A DNA stretch of 7,048 nucleotides from JANOGU01 sp964499865 (GTDB lineage: Bacteria; Pseudomonadota; Alphaproteobacteria; Rhodobacterales; Rhodobacteraceae), in assembly GCA_964499865.1 (NCBI GenBank), contig CAZCPY010000152.1:1-7048 (forward strand). The letters are read 5' to 3'. Shown here one piece after another: positions 1 through 6,440 of this stretch. A program made the translations under genes and the position numbers. Each line of letters begins with the position of its first letter. Position 1 is the stretch's first letter. The notes under the pieces are model-generated. The model was not told the origin of the DNA and did not search any database. It was given only the letters and a program-made list of their open reading frames with translations.

Positions 1-838
1 CGCCCGAGAACATCACCATCGCGTCATGCGCGGCCAGCGCCTCGAACTTGTTCGGCGCGGTGACGAAAGGCAGGCCGGTGATCTGGGCGATCTTGGCCGC
101 CACCCGCACGTCCCAACCGGGCCGCGTGTTCAGCCCCGTGCCGACCGCCGTGCCGCCCTGGGCCAGTTCGCAGATCTCGGGCAGGATCTTGTCGATGCGC
201 TGGAGCCCCATCGCCACCTGGTGGGCATAGCCCGAGAACTCCTGCCCCAGCGTCATCGGCGTGGCGTCCTGGGTATGCGTGCGGCCGATCTTGATGATGT
301 CGCGGAACTCGTGCGCCTTGACCGCCAGCGCGGTGTGCAGGTGGCGCAGCGCCGGGATCAGCAGGTCGTTCGCCACCATCGCGATGGCCACGTGCATCGC
401 GGTGGGGAAGGTGTCGTTCGACGACTGGCCCATGTTGACGTGGTCGTTCGGATGGACGGGTTTCTTCGAGCCCATGGTGCCGCCCAGCATCTCGATGGCG
501 CGGTTCGAGATCACCTCGTTGGCGTTCATGTTGGTCTGGGTGCCCGATCCGGTCTGCCAGACGACAAGGGGGAAATGGTCGTCGAATTTCCCCTCCATCA
601 CCTCCTCGGCCGCGGCGGCGATGGCGTTGCCGATCTGGGGGTCGATGTCGCCCTGGTCGATGTTGACCTGCGCGCAGGCGCGCTTGATGACGCCGAGCGC
701 GCGGATGATGGCGATGGGCTGGCGTTCCCAGCCGATCCTGAAGTTGCCGAGCGACCGCTGCGTCTGGGCGCCCCAGTAGCGGGCGGCGGGCACTTCGAGC
801 GGGCCGAAGCTGTCGGTTTCGGTGCGCGTCGCGGTCAT
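1..838 (-). CDS. fumC: Class II fumarate hydratase FumC, N-terminal 279 codons (cut by window edge)
   Basis: Cytosolic homotetrameric fumarase of the TCA cycle, interconverting fumarate and L-malate without an iron-sulfur cluster. The minus-strand reading starts at ATG 838 and stays open to base 1. Family residues fall at the same numbers as in E. coli FumC: the substrate loop TGSGTQTN has S98 and T100, SSN occupies 139-141, and GRTHTQDA places the catalytic-region His at 188. HPNDHVN (129-135) is the secondary binding-site segment. The mobile loop GSSxMPxKxNP, which carries the catalytic serine, would lie beyond residue 279 and is outside the window, so completeness cannot be judged. The start is supported by GGAGG six bases upstream and by a plausible promoter at 865-893. 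sspB lies 93 bp upstream on the same strand. Aspartase and argininosuccinate lyase share the fold, but the exact residue match favours FumC. Confidence 0.97.
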   Translation of the reverse strand, partial: MTATRTETDSFGPLEVPAARYWGAQTQRSLGNFRIGWERQPIAIIRALGVIKRACAQVNIDQGDIDPQIGNAIAAAAEEVMEGKFDDHFPLVVWQTGSGTQTNMNANEVISNRAIEMLGGTMGSKKPVHPNDHVNMGQSSNDTFPTAMHVAIAMVANDLLIPALRHLHTALAVKAHEFRDIIKIGRTHTQDATPMTLGQEFSGYAHQVAMGLQRIDKILPEICELAQGGTAVGTGLNTRPGWDVRVAAKIAQITGLPFVTAPNKFEALAAHDAMVMFSG

Positions 839-864
839 GTCCGGCCTCCGTCCTCGGTCGCCTC

Positions 865-893
865 CTGATAGGCGCGCGGCGGGGCGGACGCAA
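865..893 (-). promoter_or_regulatory. Candidate sigma70-type promoter for fumC
   Basis: On the minus strand TTGCGT (893-888) is followed after exactly 17 bases by TATCAG (870-865). These match 3/6 and 4/6 of the TTGACA/TATAAT consensus. Transcription would begin near 858 and leave about 20 bases of leader carrying the GGAGG ribosome-binding site. It suggests fumC can be transcribed separately from sspB. Matches are modest in a GC-rich background. Confidence 0.35.
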
Positions 894-931
894 TCGGCAT
901 GCCGTGGAATACCGGCTGCGGGCTGCCGGAC

Positions 932-1396
932 CTAGCCCTTGCGGAACTTGTCCAGGCTGACGACCTCGGCCTGACGGGGCGGCGATTCCGGGGGTTCGTC
1001 CTCGGGGCCGTCTTCGTCGTCTTCTTCCTCTTCGCCGTCGCTGTCATGCGTCTCGAACCGCAGGCCGAATTCGACCGAAGGGTCGACGAAGGTGCGCAGC
1101 GCGTCGAACGGGATGACCAGCGGTTCGGGCTGGTTGCCGAAGTTCAGCGTCACCGAAAAGCCCGCGTCCGTCACCGTCAGGTCGGCGAACCAGTGCTGCA
1201 GGACGACCGTCATCTCCTCGGGGTAGCGGGCGCGCAGCCAGTCGGCCAGCGCCACGCCGGGATGGCGGGTGTCGAAGGTGATGAAGAAGTGGTGCGCCCC
1301 GGGCAGGCCCCGGTCGGCCACGTCCTGCAGCACGGACTGGATCAGGCCGCGCATCGCGCGGTGCATCAGGGTGCCGTAGTCGATGCTGCGCGCCAT
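932..1396 (-). CDS. sspB: SspB, ClpXP protease specificity-enhancing adaptor (alphaproteobacterial type)
   Basis: A 154-residue cytosolic adaptor that delivers ssrA-tagged and other substrates to ClpXP. Residues 1-115 form the compact SspB substrate-binding fold (recognisable segments: DYGTLMHRAMRGLI, HHFFITFDTRHPGV, NFGNQPEPLVIPFDAL). A strongly acidic, Pro-rich linker follows at 118-140. A short tail, VVSLDKFRKG (145-154), corresponds to the ClpX-docking XB motif. This layout of domain, flexible acidic linker and hydrophobic-basic end is that of the alphaproteobacterial branch. The ATG at 1396 has GGAGG only two bases upstream, which is unusually close. No alternative in-frame start upstream is convincing, and the next Met is residue 11, inside the domain. 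It lies between chrA (64 bp upstream) and fumC (93 bp downstream), all on one strand. The identification is firm; the ssrA role here is from family knowledge. Confidence 0.93.
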   Translation of the reverse strand: MARSIDYGTLMHRAMRGLIQSVLQDVADRGLPGAHHFFITFDTRHPGVALADWLRARYPEEMTVVLQHWFADLTVTDAGFSVTLNFGNQPEPLVIPFDALRTFVDPSVEFGLRFETHDSDGEEEEDDEDGPEDEPPESPPRQAEVVSLDKFRKG

Positions 1397-1460
1397 GGCC
1401 TCCGGGCCCCGTCCCGCCTGCAGTCAAGCATAGGAGATTCGCCCGGCAAGGGAAGTCCCG

Positions 1461-2789
1461 TCAGAGCAGGGATGGCCCCAGAGACTGCCCAAGAGACTGC
1501 CCCAGAGACTGCCCCAGAGACATCGCCAGAGACATCGCCAGCGACAGGCCCGCGACCAGTGCCAGTGCCAGGATCAGGTCCATGTGCCGCCAAAGGATCA
1601 GCCAGCCTGCCACCAGCGCCAGCCCCAGTGCGGTCAGGTCCAGGCTCGACAGGTCAGGCACCGTCAGGCGGAAGGGGCCTGCCGAAAAGGTGCCGAGGTC
1701 CCTGAACAGCACATGCAGCGCGAACCACAGCGACAGATGCGCGATCACCCCCACCACCGCCGCGGTGATCCCCGCCAGCGCCGCCGACAGCCGCGGCGCG
1801 GCGGCCAGCCTTTCGACAAAGGGGGCGCCGGCGAAGATCCACAGGAAGCAGGGCGCGAAGGTCATCCACAGGGCCACCACAGCCCCCGCCAGCCCGTAGC
1901 CGAACCCCTGCGCCGTCCATGCGGCCATGTAGCCCACGAAGGCGTTGACCAGGATCAGCGGGCCCGGCGTCGTCTCGGCCAGGCCAAGGCCGGCGATCAT
2001 CGCTTCGGTCGAAAGCCAGCCGCGGGTCTGCACCACCTCCTGCGTCATCCAGGCCAGCACCGCATAGGCGCCGCCGAAGGTGACCATGGCGAGCTTGGAG
2101 AAGAACAGGCCCAGGTCCCACAGAAGCCCTCCGTCCAGCACCCGGAGCGCCGCCAGGGGCACCAGCCAGACGGCGCCCCAGAGCGCCGTCTGGCCCAGGG
2201 CGAAACGCAGGGCGCCGGGGACGACCGGCGGGGCAGGGGGGACGGGGGCGCCGCGGGCCATGACCCATCCGGTGACGGCGGCGGCGGCGATGACCAGCGG
2301 GAAGGGCAGGTTGAACAGGAACAGCGCGGCAAAGGCCGAGGCGGCCACGGCCAGATGCCAGCGCGCCCTGAGCGCCCTTCGCGCCACCCGCAGCAGCGCA
2401 TGCGCCACCACCGCCAGCACCGCCGCCTGCACGCCGAAGAACAGCGCCTGAACCAGCGGCACCTGCCCGACGGCCGCATAGACCGCCGACAGCGCCACCA
2501 CCACGGCGGCGCCGGGCAGGACGAACAGCCCCCCCGCGATCAGCCCGCCCGCAACGCCGCCGCGGCGCCAGCCCAGGTAGGTCGCAAGCTGCATCGCCTC
2601 GGGGCCCGGCAGCAGCATGCAGAAGGACAAGGCGCGCAGGTAGTCCGCTTCGGGCAGCCACTGGCGGTCGTCGATCAGCTCCTTGTGCATCAGCGCGATC
2701 TGCGCCGCGGGCCCGCCGAAGGACAGGATGCCGATGCGGGCGAACACGCGGGCGATCTCTCGCAGGGGGCGGGGTGCGGCGGGGGTCAT
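1461..2789 (-). CDS. chrA: ChrA-type chromate transporter, bidomain (CHR superfamily)
   Basis: A 442-residue inner-membrane protein predicted to export chromate. It is a long-chain CHR protein with two homologous halves. The N half has SFGGPAAQ (23-30) and LLPGPEAMQLATYLGW (59-74). The C half has TFGGAYAVL (237-245) and ETTPGPLILVNAFVGY (272-287). Hydrophobic helices alternate between and after these, and a Pro-rich cytoplasmic-type linker at about 181-191 separates the halves. I chose ATG 2789 because it begins just before the first CHR motif; the in-frame extension to 2894 runs into the DUF1194 gene and has no family-like sequence. No Shine-Dalgarno is evident at 2789. The last ~26 residues are a SLxx tetrapeptide array from a DNA tandem repeat (see 1480-1551). 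No chrB-like regulator is present nearby. Chromate specificity is from the family; some CHR members transport other anions. Confidence 0.92.
   Translation of the reverse strand: MTPAAPRPLREIARVFARIGILSFGGPAAQIALMHKELIDDRQWLPEADYLRALSFCMLLPGPEAMQLATYLGWRRGGVAGGLIAGGLFVLPGAAVVVALSAVYAAVGQVPLVQALFFGVQAAVLAVVAHALLRVARRALRARWHLAVAASAFAALFLFNLPFPLVIAAAAVTGWVMARGAPVPPAPPVVPGALRFALGQTALWGAVWLVPLAALRVLDGGLLWDLGLFFSKLAMVTFGGAYAVLAWMTQEVVQTRGWLSTEAMIAGLGLAETTPGPLILVNAFVGYMAAWTAQGFGYGLAGAVVALWMTFAPCFLWIFAGAPFVERLAAAPRLSAALAGITAAVVGVIAHLSLWFALHVLFRDLGTFSAGPFRLTVPDLSSLDLTALGLALVAGWLILWRHMDLILALALVAGLSLAMSLAMSLGQSLGQSLGQSLGPSLL
1480..1551. repeat. 12-bp tandem repeat inside the 3' end of chrA
   Basis: Six consecutive 12-base units start at 1480, 1492, 1504, 1516, 1528 and 1540. 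Plus-strand units are AGAGACTGCCC(A/C) three times, AGAGACATCGCC twice and a diverged AGCGACAGGCCC. Because 12 is a multiple of three, the array stays in frame and encodes SLGQ/SLAM tetrapeptides at the ChrA C-terminus. Confidence 0.95.
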
Positions 2790-2838
2790 GCGATGCGATC
2801 TAGGGCGGCTTTGTGACGGCGGGAATACGGGATCGACC

Positions 2839-3474
2839 TCACCCCAACGGCCGGGCCAGTTCGCGCAGAAGCTTGAGCCGCAGCGTGGCGGCATAGTCCT
2901 CCATCCCGCGGGCGGTCACGACAAAGCCGCCGGGGGTGACGACCAGGCGGCTGTAGAAGGCGGTCACCGGCGCGGCGGGCCCGGCCTCCTCGATGGCGAT
3001 GGCGTTGATCGCGATGCGGGCCGCCAGCGCCGCGGCGCGGGCGGACGACAGGGTGAAGCCCGCGTTTTCGGGTCCGTCGCCCGAGATGTCGATGATCCTG
3101 CGCCGGCAGTCGGGCACCGCGGCAATGGCCGCCGTCGCCGCCGTGATGGCCTGGCCGACCGCCGTGTCGGATCCCGCAAAGGCGCGCGGCGCGGCTGCCG
3201 CCCGGTCGGCAAAGGCCGCGATGTCGCGCAAGTCCAGCATCCGCCGCCAGGGCTGCACCAGCGCCTGCTGGCCGGCGCCCGACCAGTGCAGCACCGCCAG
3301 CGCCACCTGCCCGCGCAGAAGCTCTTCGGCCACCGCGGGATCGCGCAGCGCGGCGGCCATGCCTTCGGCCTGCAGCCGGTACTCTGCCGGGTCGATGGAG
3401 CCCGACACGTCGACGGCCAGAAGCAACGCCGTTTCGCAGGCCGCCGCCGGACCGGCCAGCAGCGCCGCCAGCAC
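2839..3474 (-). CDS. DUF1194 exported von Willebrand A-like protein
   Basis: About 211 residues of a VWA-fold protein of the DUF1194 family (function unknown), probably periplasmic. The metal-binding MIDAS motif DVSGSID is at residues 22-28 (Asp22, Ser24, Ser26). A conserved Thr sits in GSDTAVGQAI (101-110), and DISGDGPEN (129-137) supplies the third acidic cluster. GTG 3474 is used because it is the only standard start codon close to the domain. However, the reading frame continues upstream as a better signal peptide (LPRLTALVLAALLAGPAAAC) from CTG 3495, which has AGAGG four bases before it; the true start may be there. With that start the gene overlaps the upstream small-protein gene by 13 bases, otherwise it lies eight bases past its stop. 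The two are likely one transcript. Family assignment is confident; the start is not. Confidence 0.85.
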   Translation of the reverse strand: MLAALLAGPAAACETALLLAVDVSGSIDPAEYRLQAEGMAAALRDPAVAEELLRGQVALAVLHWSGAGQQALVQPWRRMLDLRDIAAFADRAAAAPRAFAGSDTAVGQAITAATAAIAAVPDCRRRIIDISGDGPENAGFTLSSARAAALAARIAINAIAIEEAGPAAPVTAFYSRLVVTPGGFVVTARGMEDYAATLRLKLLRELARPLG

Positions 3475-3482
3475 GAGGGCGG

Positions 3483-3791
3483 TCAGCCGCGGCAGGTGGC
3501 CTCTGCCATGTCGCCGAAGCTGCGGTAGCGGGCCCAGAAGGCATCGTCGCGGTCGCTGTCGGACAGCTTGACCTTGTGGACGGCCTCGGGGTTGTTGAAC
3601 ATCTTGGCGACGCGCCGCTGGTCGGCGTTGTCCAGCGTCATGTCGGCCGCGTTCTGGATGCAGGAACACAGCGACCGGCTGGCGGCGTCGCGGTCCGACC
3701 GGTTGCAGGCGGCCTCGATCAGCCCCGCCGAGGCGGGAAGCGGCGCAAGGACAAGGGCCGCCACGACGGCGGTGCGAAGGGTGGGGGTCAT
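3483..3791 (-). CDS. Small exported four-cysteine protein, function unknown
   Basis: A 102-residue protein with a clear signal peptide: MTPTLR, a hydrophobic core (AVVAALVLAPL) and an ASA cleavage site after residue 22. The mature part of about 80 residues has exactly four cysteines, C29, C42, C44 (SLCSCIQ) and C100 near the end, consistent with two disulfides in the periplasm. Other visible segments are DNADQRRVAKMF (54-65) and DDAFWARYRSFG (82-93). I recall similar short proteins from Rhodobacteraceae genomes, sometimes labelled 'arginine transporter'; nothing here supports a transport role, since there is no membrane segment beyond the signal. ATG 3791 has GAGG six bases upstream. It is the first gene of a probable pair with the DUF1194 gene, behind a promoter-like sequence at 3859-3887. 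Confidence 0.85.
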   Translation of the reverse strand: MTPTLRTAVVAALVLAPLPASAGLIEAACNRSDRDAASRSLCSCIQNAADMTLDNADQRRVAKMFNNPEAVHKVKLSDSDRDDAFWARYRSFGDMAEATCRG

Positions 3792-3824
3792 GCTCTGCCT
3801 CGTTCATGCCGGGCGCGGGGCCGT

Positions 3825-3840
3825 CAGACCTCCGCGTCTG
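3825..3840 (-). other. Small inverted repeat in the leader of the four-cysteine gene
   Basis: CAGAC (3825-3829) and GTCTG (3836-3840) form a 5-bp stem with a six-base loop. In the minus-strand RNA the loop carries GGAG. It lies between the candidate promoter and the start codon. The stem is short and may be chance. Confidence 0.25.
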
Positions 3841-3858
3841 GTCGTTGATTTGGTCGCA

Positions 3859-3887
3859 ATCATGCCGATTCGGGCAAGGTTTTTCAA
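3859..3887 (-). promoter_or_regulatory. Candidate promoter for the four-cysteine/DUF1194 pair
   Basis: Minus-strand TTGAAA (3887-3882) is followed by a 17-base spacer and CATGAT (3864-3859), matching 5/6 and 4/6 of the sigma70 consensus. The predicted start near 3852 leaves a ~60-base leader before ATG 3791. The -35 box lies inside an inverted repeat (3876-3891). Confidence 0.45.
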
Positions 3888-3891
3888 CCTT
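3876..3891. promoter_or_regulatory. Inverted repeat overlapping the leftward -35 box
   Basis: AAGGTT (3876-3881) and AACCTT (3886-3891) are perfect complements around TTTC. It covers the candidate -35 element of the leftward promoter, so it could be a protein-binding site. It could equally be chance in a locally AT-richer stretch. Confidence 0.35.
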
Positions 3892-3948
3892 CGGCAACAA
3901 TCCGCCTGTCGGCACAAGGACTTGCGTCCCTGTCCGGCGCCGACGCTA

Positions 3949-3979
3949 GCCGCTGCGTTGCCGGCGCGCCCGCAGCGGC
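3949..3979. promoter_or_regulatory. 9-bp inverted repeat upstream of the rightward promoter
   Basis: GCCGCTGCG (3949-3957) and CGCAGCGGC (3971-3979) are perfectly complementary with 13 bases between; the interior holds the palindrome GGCGCGCC (3963-3970). It ends five bases before the rightward -35 box. There is no T-run after it, so an activator or repressor site, or an insulating hairpin between the divergent units, fits better than an intrinsic terminator. Confidence 0.4.
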
Positions 3980-3983
3980 AAGA

Positions 3984-4012
3984 TTGACAGGACCGCAGCG
4001 CCGTGCTTTTAT
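3984..4012 (+). promoter_or_regulatory. Candidate sigma70-type promoter for the 159-residue helical protein gene
   Basis: A perfect TTGACA (3984-3989), an exact 17-base spacer and TTTTAT (4007-4012, 4/6 to TATAAT). Transcription would begin near 4019, about 25 bases before ATG 4044. This also argues against a TTG start at 3984 for the downstream gene, since that TTG would be the -35 box itself. Confidence 0.6.
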
Positions 4013-4029
4013 TGCGAATATTTCGCAAT
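4011..4029. promoter_or_regulatory. Operator-like perfect inverted repeat at the predicted transcription start
   Basis: ATTGCGAA (4011-4018) and TTCGCAAT (4022-4029) are perfect 8-bp complements around TAT. The site overlaps the -10 edge and predicted start of the rightward promoter, a classic place for a dimeric repressor to bind. I do not recognise it as a named box (not FNR, Fur, LexA or CIRCE). A small RNA hairpin at the 5' end of the message is the alternative. Confidence 0.55.
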
Positions 4030-4043
4030 CATGGGTTTCCGGC

Positions 4044-4523
4044 ATGTTCAACTTCGGCAAGGAGATCTCCAGGATCGTCGGTCCCATCATCAGCCAGAAC
4101 AAGGCACAGTCCTCGGCCATCGGCGAGATGATGAAGAACGTCGCCAAGGTCCTCGACAGGCAGGACGGCACCCCGTCCAGGACCATCATGTCCGACCTGA
4201 CCAAGGCGCTGAAGCTGGTCGAGGCGCAGACGCAGGTGCTGACCGGCATCGACGTGCCCGAGGCGGGCAAGGACGACAGGGACACCGCCGCGGCGCTGAA
4301 GGAGGTGACCGACGGGCTGCGCAAGATCGTGGAGGAGAACCGCAAGCAGGCTGCCGAGATCGACGACCTGGGCAAGCAGGTCGACGATGCGGCCGGCGAG
4401 GCCGACGGCCGGGACCAGGCGAAGAAGGTCAAGACCGCGACCGACCTGCTGGACAAGGCGCGCAGGCTGGTGGACGAGCAGACCAGGCTGCTGGACGAGG
4501 TGCGCAAGACGCTGGCCGCCTGA
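4044..4523 (+). CDS. Helical, probably coiled-coil protein of unknown function
   Basis: A 159-residue soluble protein, rich in Lys, Asp, Glu, Ala and Leu, with no Cys, Trp, Tyr or His, no signal peptide and no membrane segment. After a hydrophobic N-terminus (MFNFGKEISRIVGPII) almost everything reads as amphipathic helix, with coiled-coil character at about 82-118 and 128-157. Residues 52-69 and 136-153 look like copies of one motif (LxKAxxLVxxQTxxL; 8/18 identical plus conservative changes), suggesting an internal duplication 84 residues apart. I recognise no family; phasin-like or structural roles are guesses. ATG 4044 was chosen because the promoter's predicted start is at ~4019; the ribosome-binding site is weak. 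Six of its eleven Arg codons are AGG, unlike the CGC/CGG-dominated genes around it. A GC-rich hairpin separates it from lepA. Confidence 0.8.
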   Translation: MFNFGKEISRIVGPIISQNKAQSSAIGEMMKNVAKVLDRQDGTPSRTIMSDLTKALKLVEAQTQVLTGIDVPEAGKDDRDTAAALKEVTDGLRKIVEENRKQAAEIDDLGKQVDDAAGEADGRDQAKKVKTATDLLDKARRLVDEQTRLLDEVRKTLAA

Positions 4524-4533
4524 GGCAGGGAAG

Positions 4534-4570
4534 CCCGCGCCCCCCCCGGGGCGGGGGCCCGGGGCGCGGG
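4534..4570 (+). terminator. GC-rich hairpin after the helical-protein gene, possible terminator
   Basis: CCCGCGCCCC (4534-4543) pairs perfectly with GGGGCGCGGG (4561-4570), a 10-bp all-GC stem around a 17-base C/G loop, starting 11 bases after the stop codon. No T-run follows (GTTGGCC), so it is not a canonical intrinsic terminator; it may pause polymerase or protect the message end. Confidence 0.45.
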
Positions 4571-4640
4571 GTTGGCCGATGCCGGAAAGCGCGTTCCGCG
4601 TCACCTTTCCGGCCCGCGGGCAACCGTCTATATGCGGCGC

Positions 4641-6440
4641 ATGACCGAGCTTTCCCAGATCCGCAATTTCTCCATCGTGGCGCATATCGACCACGGCAAA
4701 TCCACGCTGGCCGACCGCCTGATCCAGATGACGGGCACCGTCGCCGCCCGCGACATGAAGGAGCAACTGCTCGACTCGATGGACATCGAACGCGAGCGGG
4801 GGATCACCATCAAGGCCAACACGGTGCGGATCGACTACCCCGCGAAGGATGGCAAGACCTACGTCCTGAACCTGATCGACACGCCGGGCCACGTCGACTT
4901 TGCCTACGAGGTGTCGCGGTCGATGCGCGCCGTCGAGGGCTCGCTTCTGGTGGTGGACGCGAGCCAGGGGGTCGAGGCGCAGACGCTGGCCAACGTCTAC
5001 CAGGCGATCGACGCGGGCCACGAGATCGTGCCGGTGCTGAACAAGATCGACCTGCCCGCCGCCGACCCCGACCGCGTGCGCGCGCAGATCGAGGACGTGA
5101 TCGGGCTGGATGCCTCGGACGCCGTGCTGATCTCGGCCAAGTCGGGGCTGGGCATCCCCGACGTGCTCGAGGCCATCGTCACCCGCCTGCCGGCGCCGAA
5201 GGGCGACCCGGACGCGCCCCTGAAGGCGATGCTGGTGGATTCGTGGTACGACGCCTACCTGGGCGTCGTGGTGATGGTGCGGATCATGGACGGCACGCTG
5301 CGCAGGGGCGACCGCATCCGCATGATCGCCACCGGCGCCACCTACGGCATCGACCGCCTGGCCGTGCTGCGCCCGCAGATGGTGGACTGGCCCGAGCTTG
5401 GCCCCGGCGAGATCGGCGTGCTGACCGCCTCGATCAAGCAGGTGCGCGACACCCGCGTGGGCGACACGATCACCCACGAACGCCGCCCCTGCACCGAGGC
5501 GCTGCCGGGCTTCAAGCCCGCGCAGCCGGTGGTGTTCTGCGGCCTGTTCCCGGTCGACGCCGCCGATTTCGAGAACCTGCGCGACGCCATCGAGAAGCTG
5601 GCCCTGAACGACGCGAGCTTTTCGTCGGAGATGGAGACCTCGGCCGCGCTCGGCTTCGGCTTCCGCTGCGGCTTCCTGGGCCTTTTGCACCTCGAGGTGA
5701 TCCGCGAACGGCTGGAGCGGGAGTTCGACCTCGACCTGATCACCACCGCGCCCTCGGTCGTCTACCACATCCACCTGCGCTCGGGTCAGATGGAGGAATT
5801 GCACAACCCCGCCGACATGCCCGACCCCACGCTGATCGAGCGCATCGAGGAGCCGCGGATCAAGGCCACGATCATGGTGCCCGACGACTATCTCGGCGAT
5901 ATCCTGAAGCTCTGCCAGGACCGCCGCGGCATCCAGCTGAACCTGACCTACGCCGGCAACCGCGCGATGGTGGAATACGACCTGCCGCTGAACGAGGTGG
6001 TCTTCGACTTCTACGACCGGCTGAAATCGGTGACCAAGGGCTATGCGTCCTTCGACTACCACCTGACGGGGTATCGCGAGGACCATCTGGTCAAGATGTC
6101 GATCCTGGTGAACGACGAACCTGTGGACGCGTTGAGCATGATGGTCCACCGCGACCGCGCCGAAATGCGCGGCCGCGGGATGGTGGAGAAGCTCAAGGAG
6201 CTGATCCCCCGCCACATGTTCAAGATCCCGATCCAGGCCGCCATCGGCTCCCGCGTGATCGCGCGGGAGACCCTGAGCGCCATGCGCAAGGACGTGACCG
6301 CCAAGTGCTACGGCGGCGACGCCACGCGGAAGCGCAAGCTTCTGGACAAGCAGAAGGAAGGCAAGAAGAAGATGCGCCAGTTCGGGAAGGTCGACATCCC
6401 GCAGTCGGCGTTCATAAGCGCGTTGAAGATGGACAGCTAG
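4641..6440 (+). CDS. lepA: Elongation factor 4 (LepA), ribosome back-translocating GTPase
   Basis: A 599-residue translation GTPase of normal family length. It binds ribosomes and affects initiation and elongation, especially under ionic or other stress. The GTPase domain shows G1 AHIDHGKS (14-21), the switch ERERGITIKA (50-59), G3 DTPGHVDF (80-87), G4 NKID (134-137) and G5 SAK (165-167). EF-G-like domains follow (FGFRCGFLGLLHLEVI). The LepA-specific C-terminal domain has CYGGDATRKRKLLDKQKEGK, which contacts the tRNA acceptor region. There is no frameshift or missing motif. ATG 4641 gives the conserved MTELSQIRNFSIV start; ATG 4632 would add MRR and cannot be excluded. Neither has a visible Shine-Dalgarno. 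In many bacteria lepA precedes lepB; here it is followed by accessory DNA instead. Confidence 0.98.
   Translation: MTELSQIRNFSIVAHIDHGKSTLADRLIQMTGTVAARDMKEQLLDSMDIERERGITIKANTVRIDYPAKDGKTYVLNLIDTPGHVDFAYEVSRSMRAVEGSLLVVDASQGVEAQTLANVYQAIDAGHEIVPVLNKIDLPAADPDRVRAQIEDVIGLDASDAVLISAKSGLGIPDVLEAIVTRLPAPKGDPDAPLKAMLVDSWYDAYLGVVVMVRIMDGTLRRGDRIRMIATGATYGIDRLAVLRPQMVDWPELGPGEIGVLTASIKQVRDTRVGDTITHERRPCTEALPGFKPAQPVVFCGLFPVDAADFENLRDAIEKLALNDASFSSEMETSAALGFGFRCGFLGLLHLEVIRERLEREFDLDLITTAPSVVYHIHLRSGQMEELHNPADMPDPTLIERIEEPRIKATIMVPDDYLGDILKLCQDRRGIQLNLTYAGNRAMVEYDLPLNEVVFDFYDRLKSVTKGYASFDYHLTGYREDHLVKMSILVNDEPVDALSMMVHRDRAEMRGRGMVEKLKELIPRHMFKIPIQAAIGSRVIARETLSAMRKDVTAKCYGGDATRKRKLLDKQKEGKKKMRQFGKVDIPQSAFISALKMDS

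Noticed and set aside
26..868. Long plus-strand open frame opposite fumC
   Set aside because: Its translation is Arg/Gly/His/Val-rich with no domain; the minus strand encodes FumC with all active-site residues, so this is a GC-driven shadow.
912..929. CCGGC/GCCGG hairpin after the sspB stop as a terminator
   Set aside because: Only a 5-bp stem with an 8-base loop and no T-run; not distinguishable from chance in this GC-rich DNA.
1480..1551. Tandem repeat as a CRISPR array
   Set aside because: Units are 12 bp, contiguous, without spacers, and lie in frame within a coding region.
1584..2816. Long plus-strand open frame opposite chrA
   Set aside because: The minus strand encodes an ordered two-domain ChrA with conserved motifs; the opposite frame is Gln/Arg/Gly/His-rich noise.
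3984..4043. N-terminal extension of the helical protein from TTG 3984
   Set aside because: The TTG is the first three bases of a perfect TTGACA -35 box and the extension would encode the operator; translation from 4044 is more economical.
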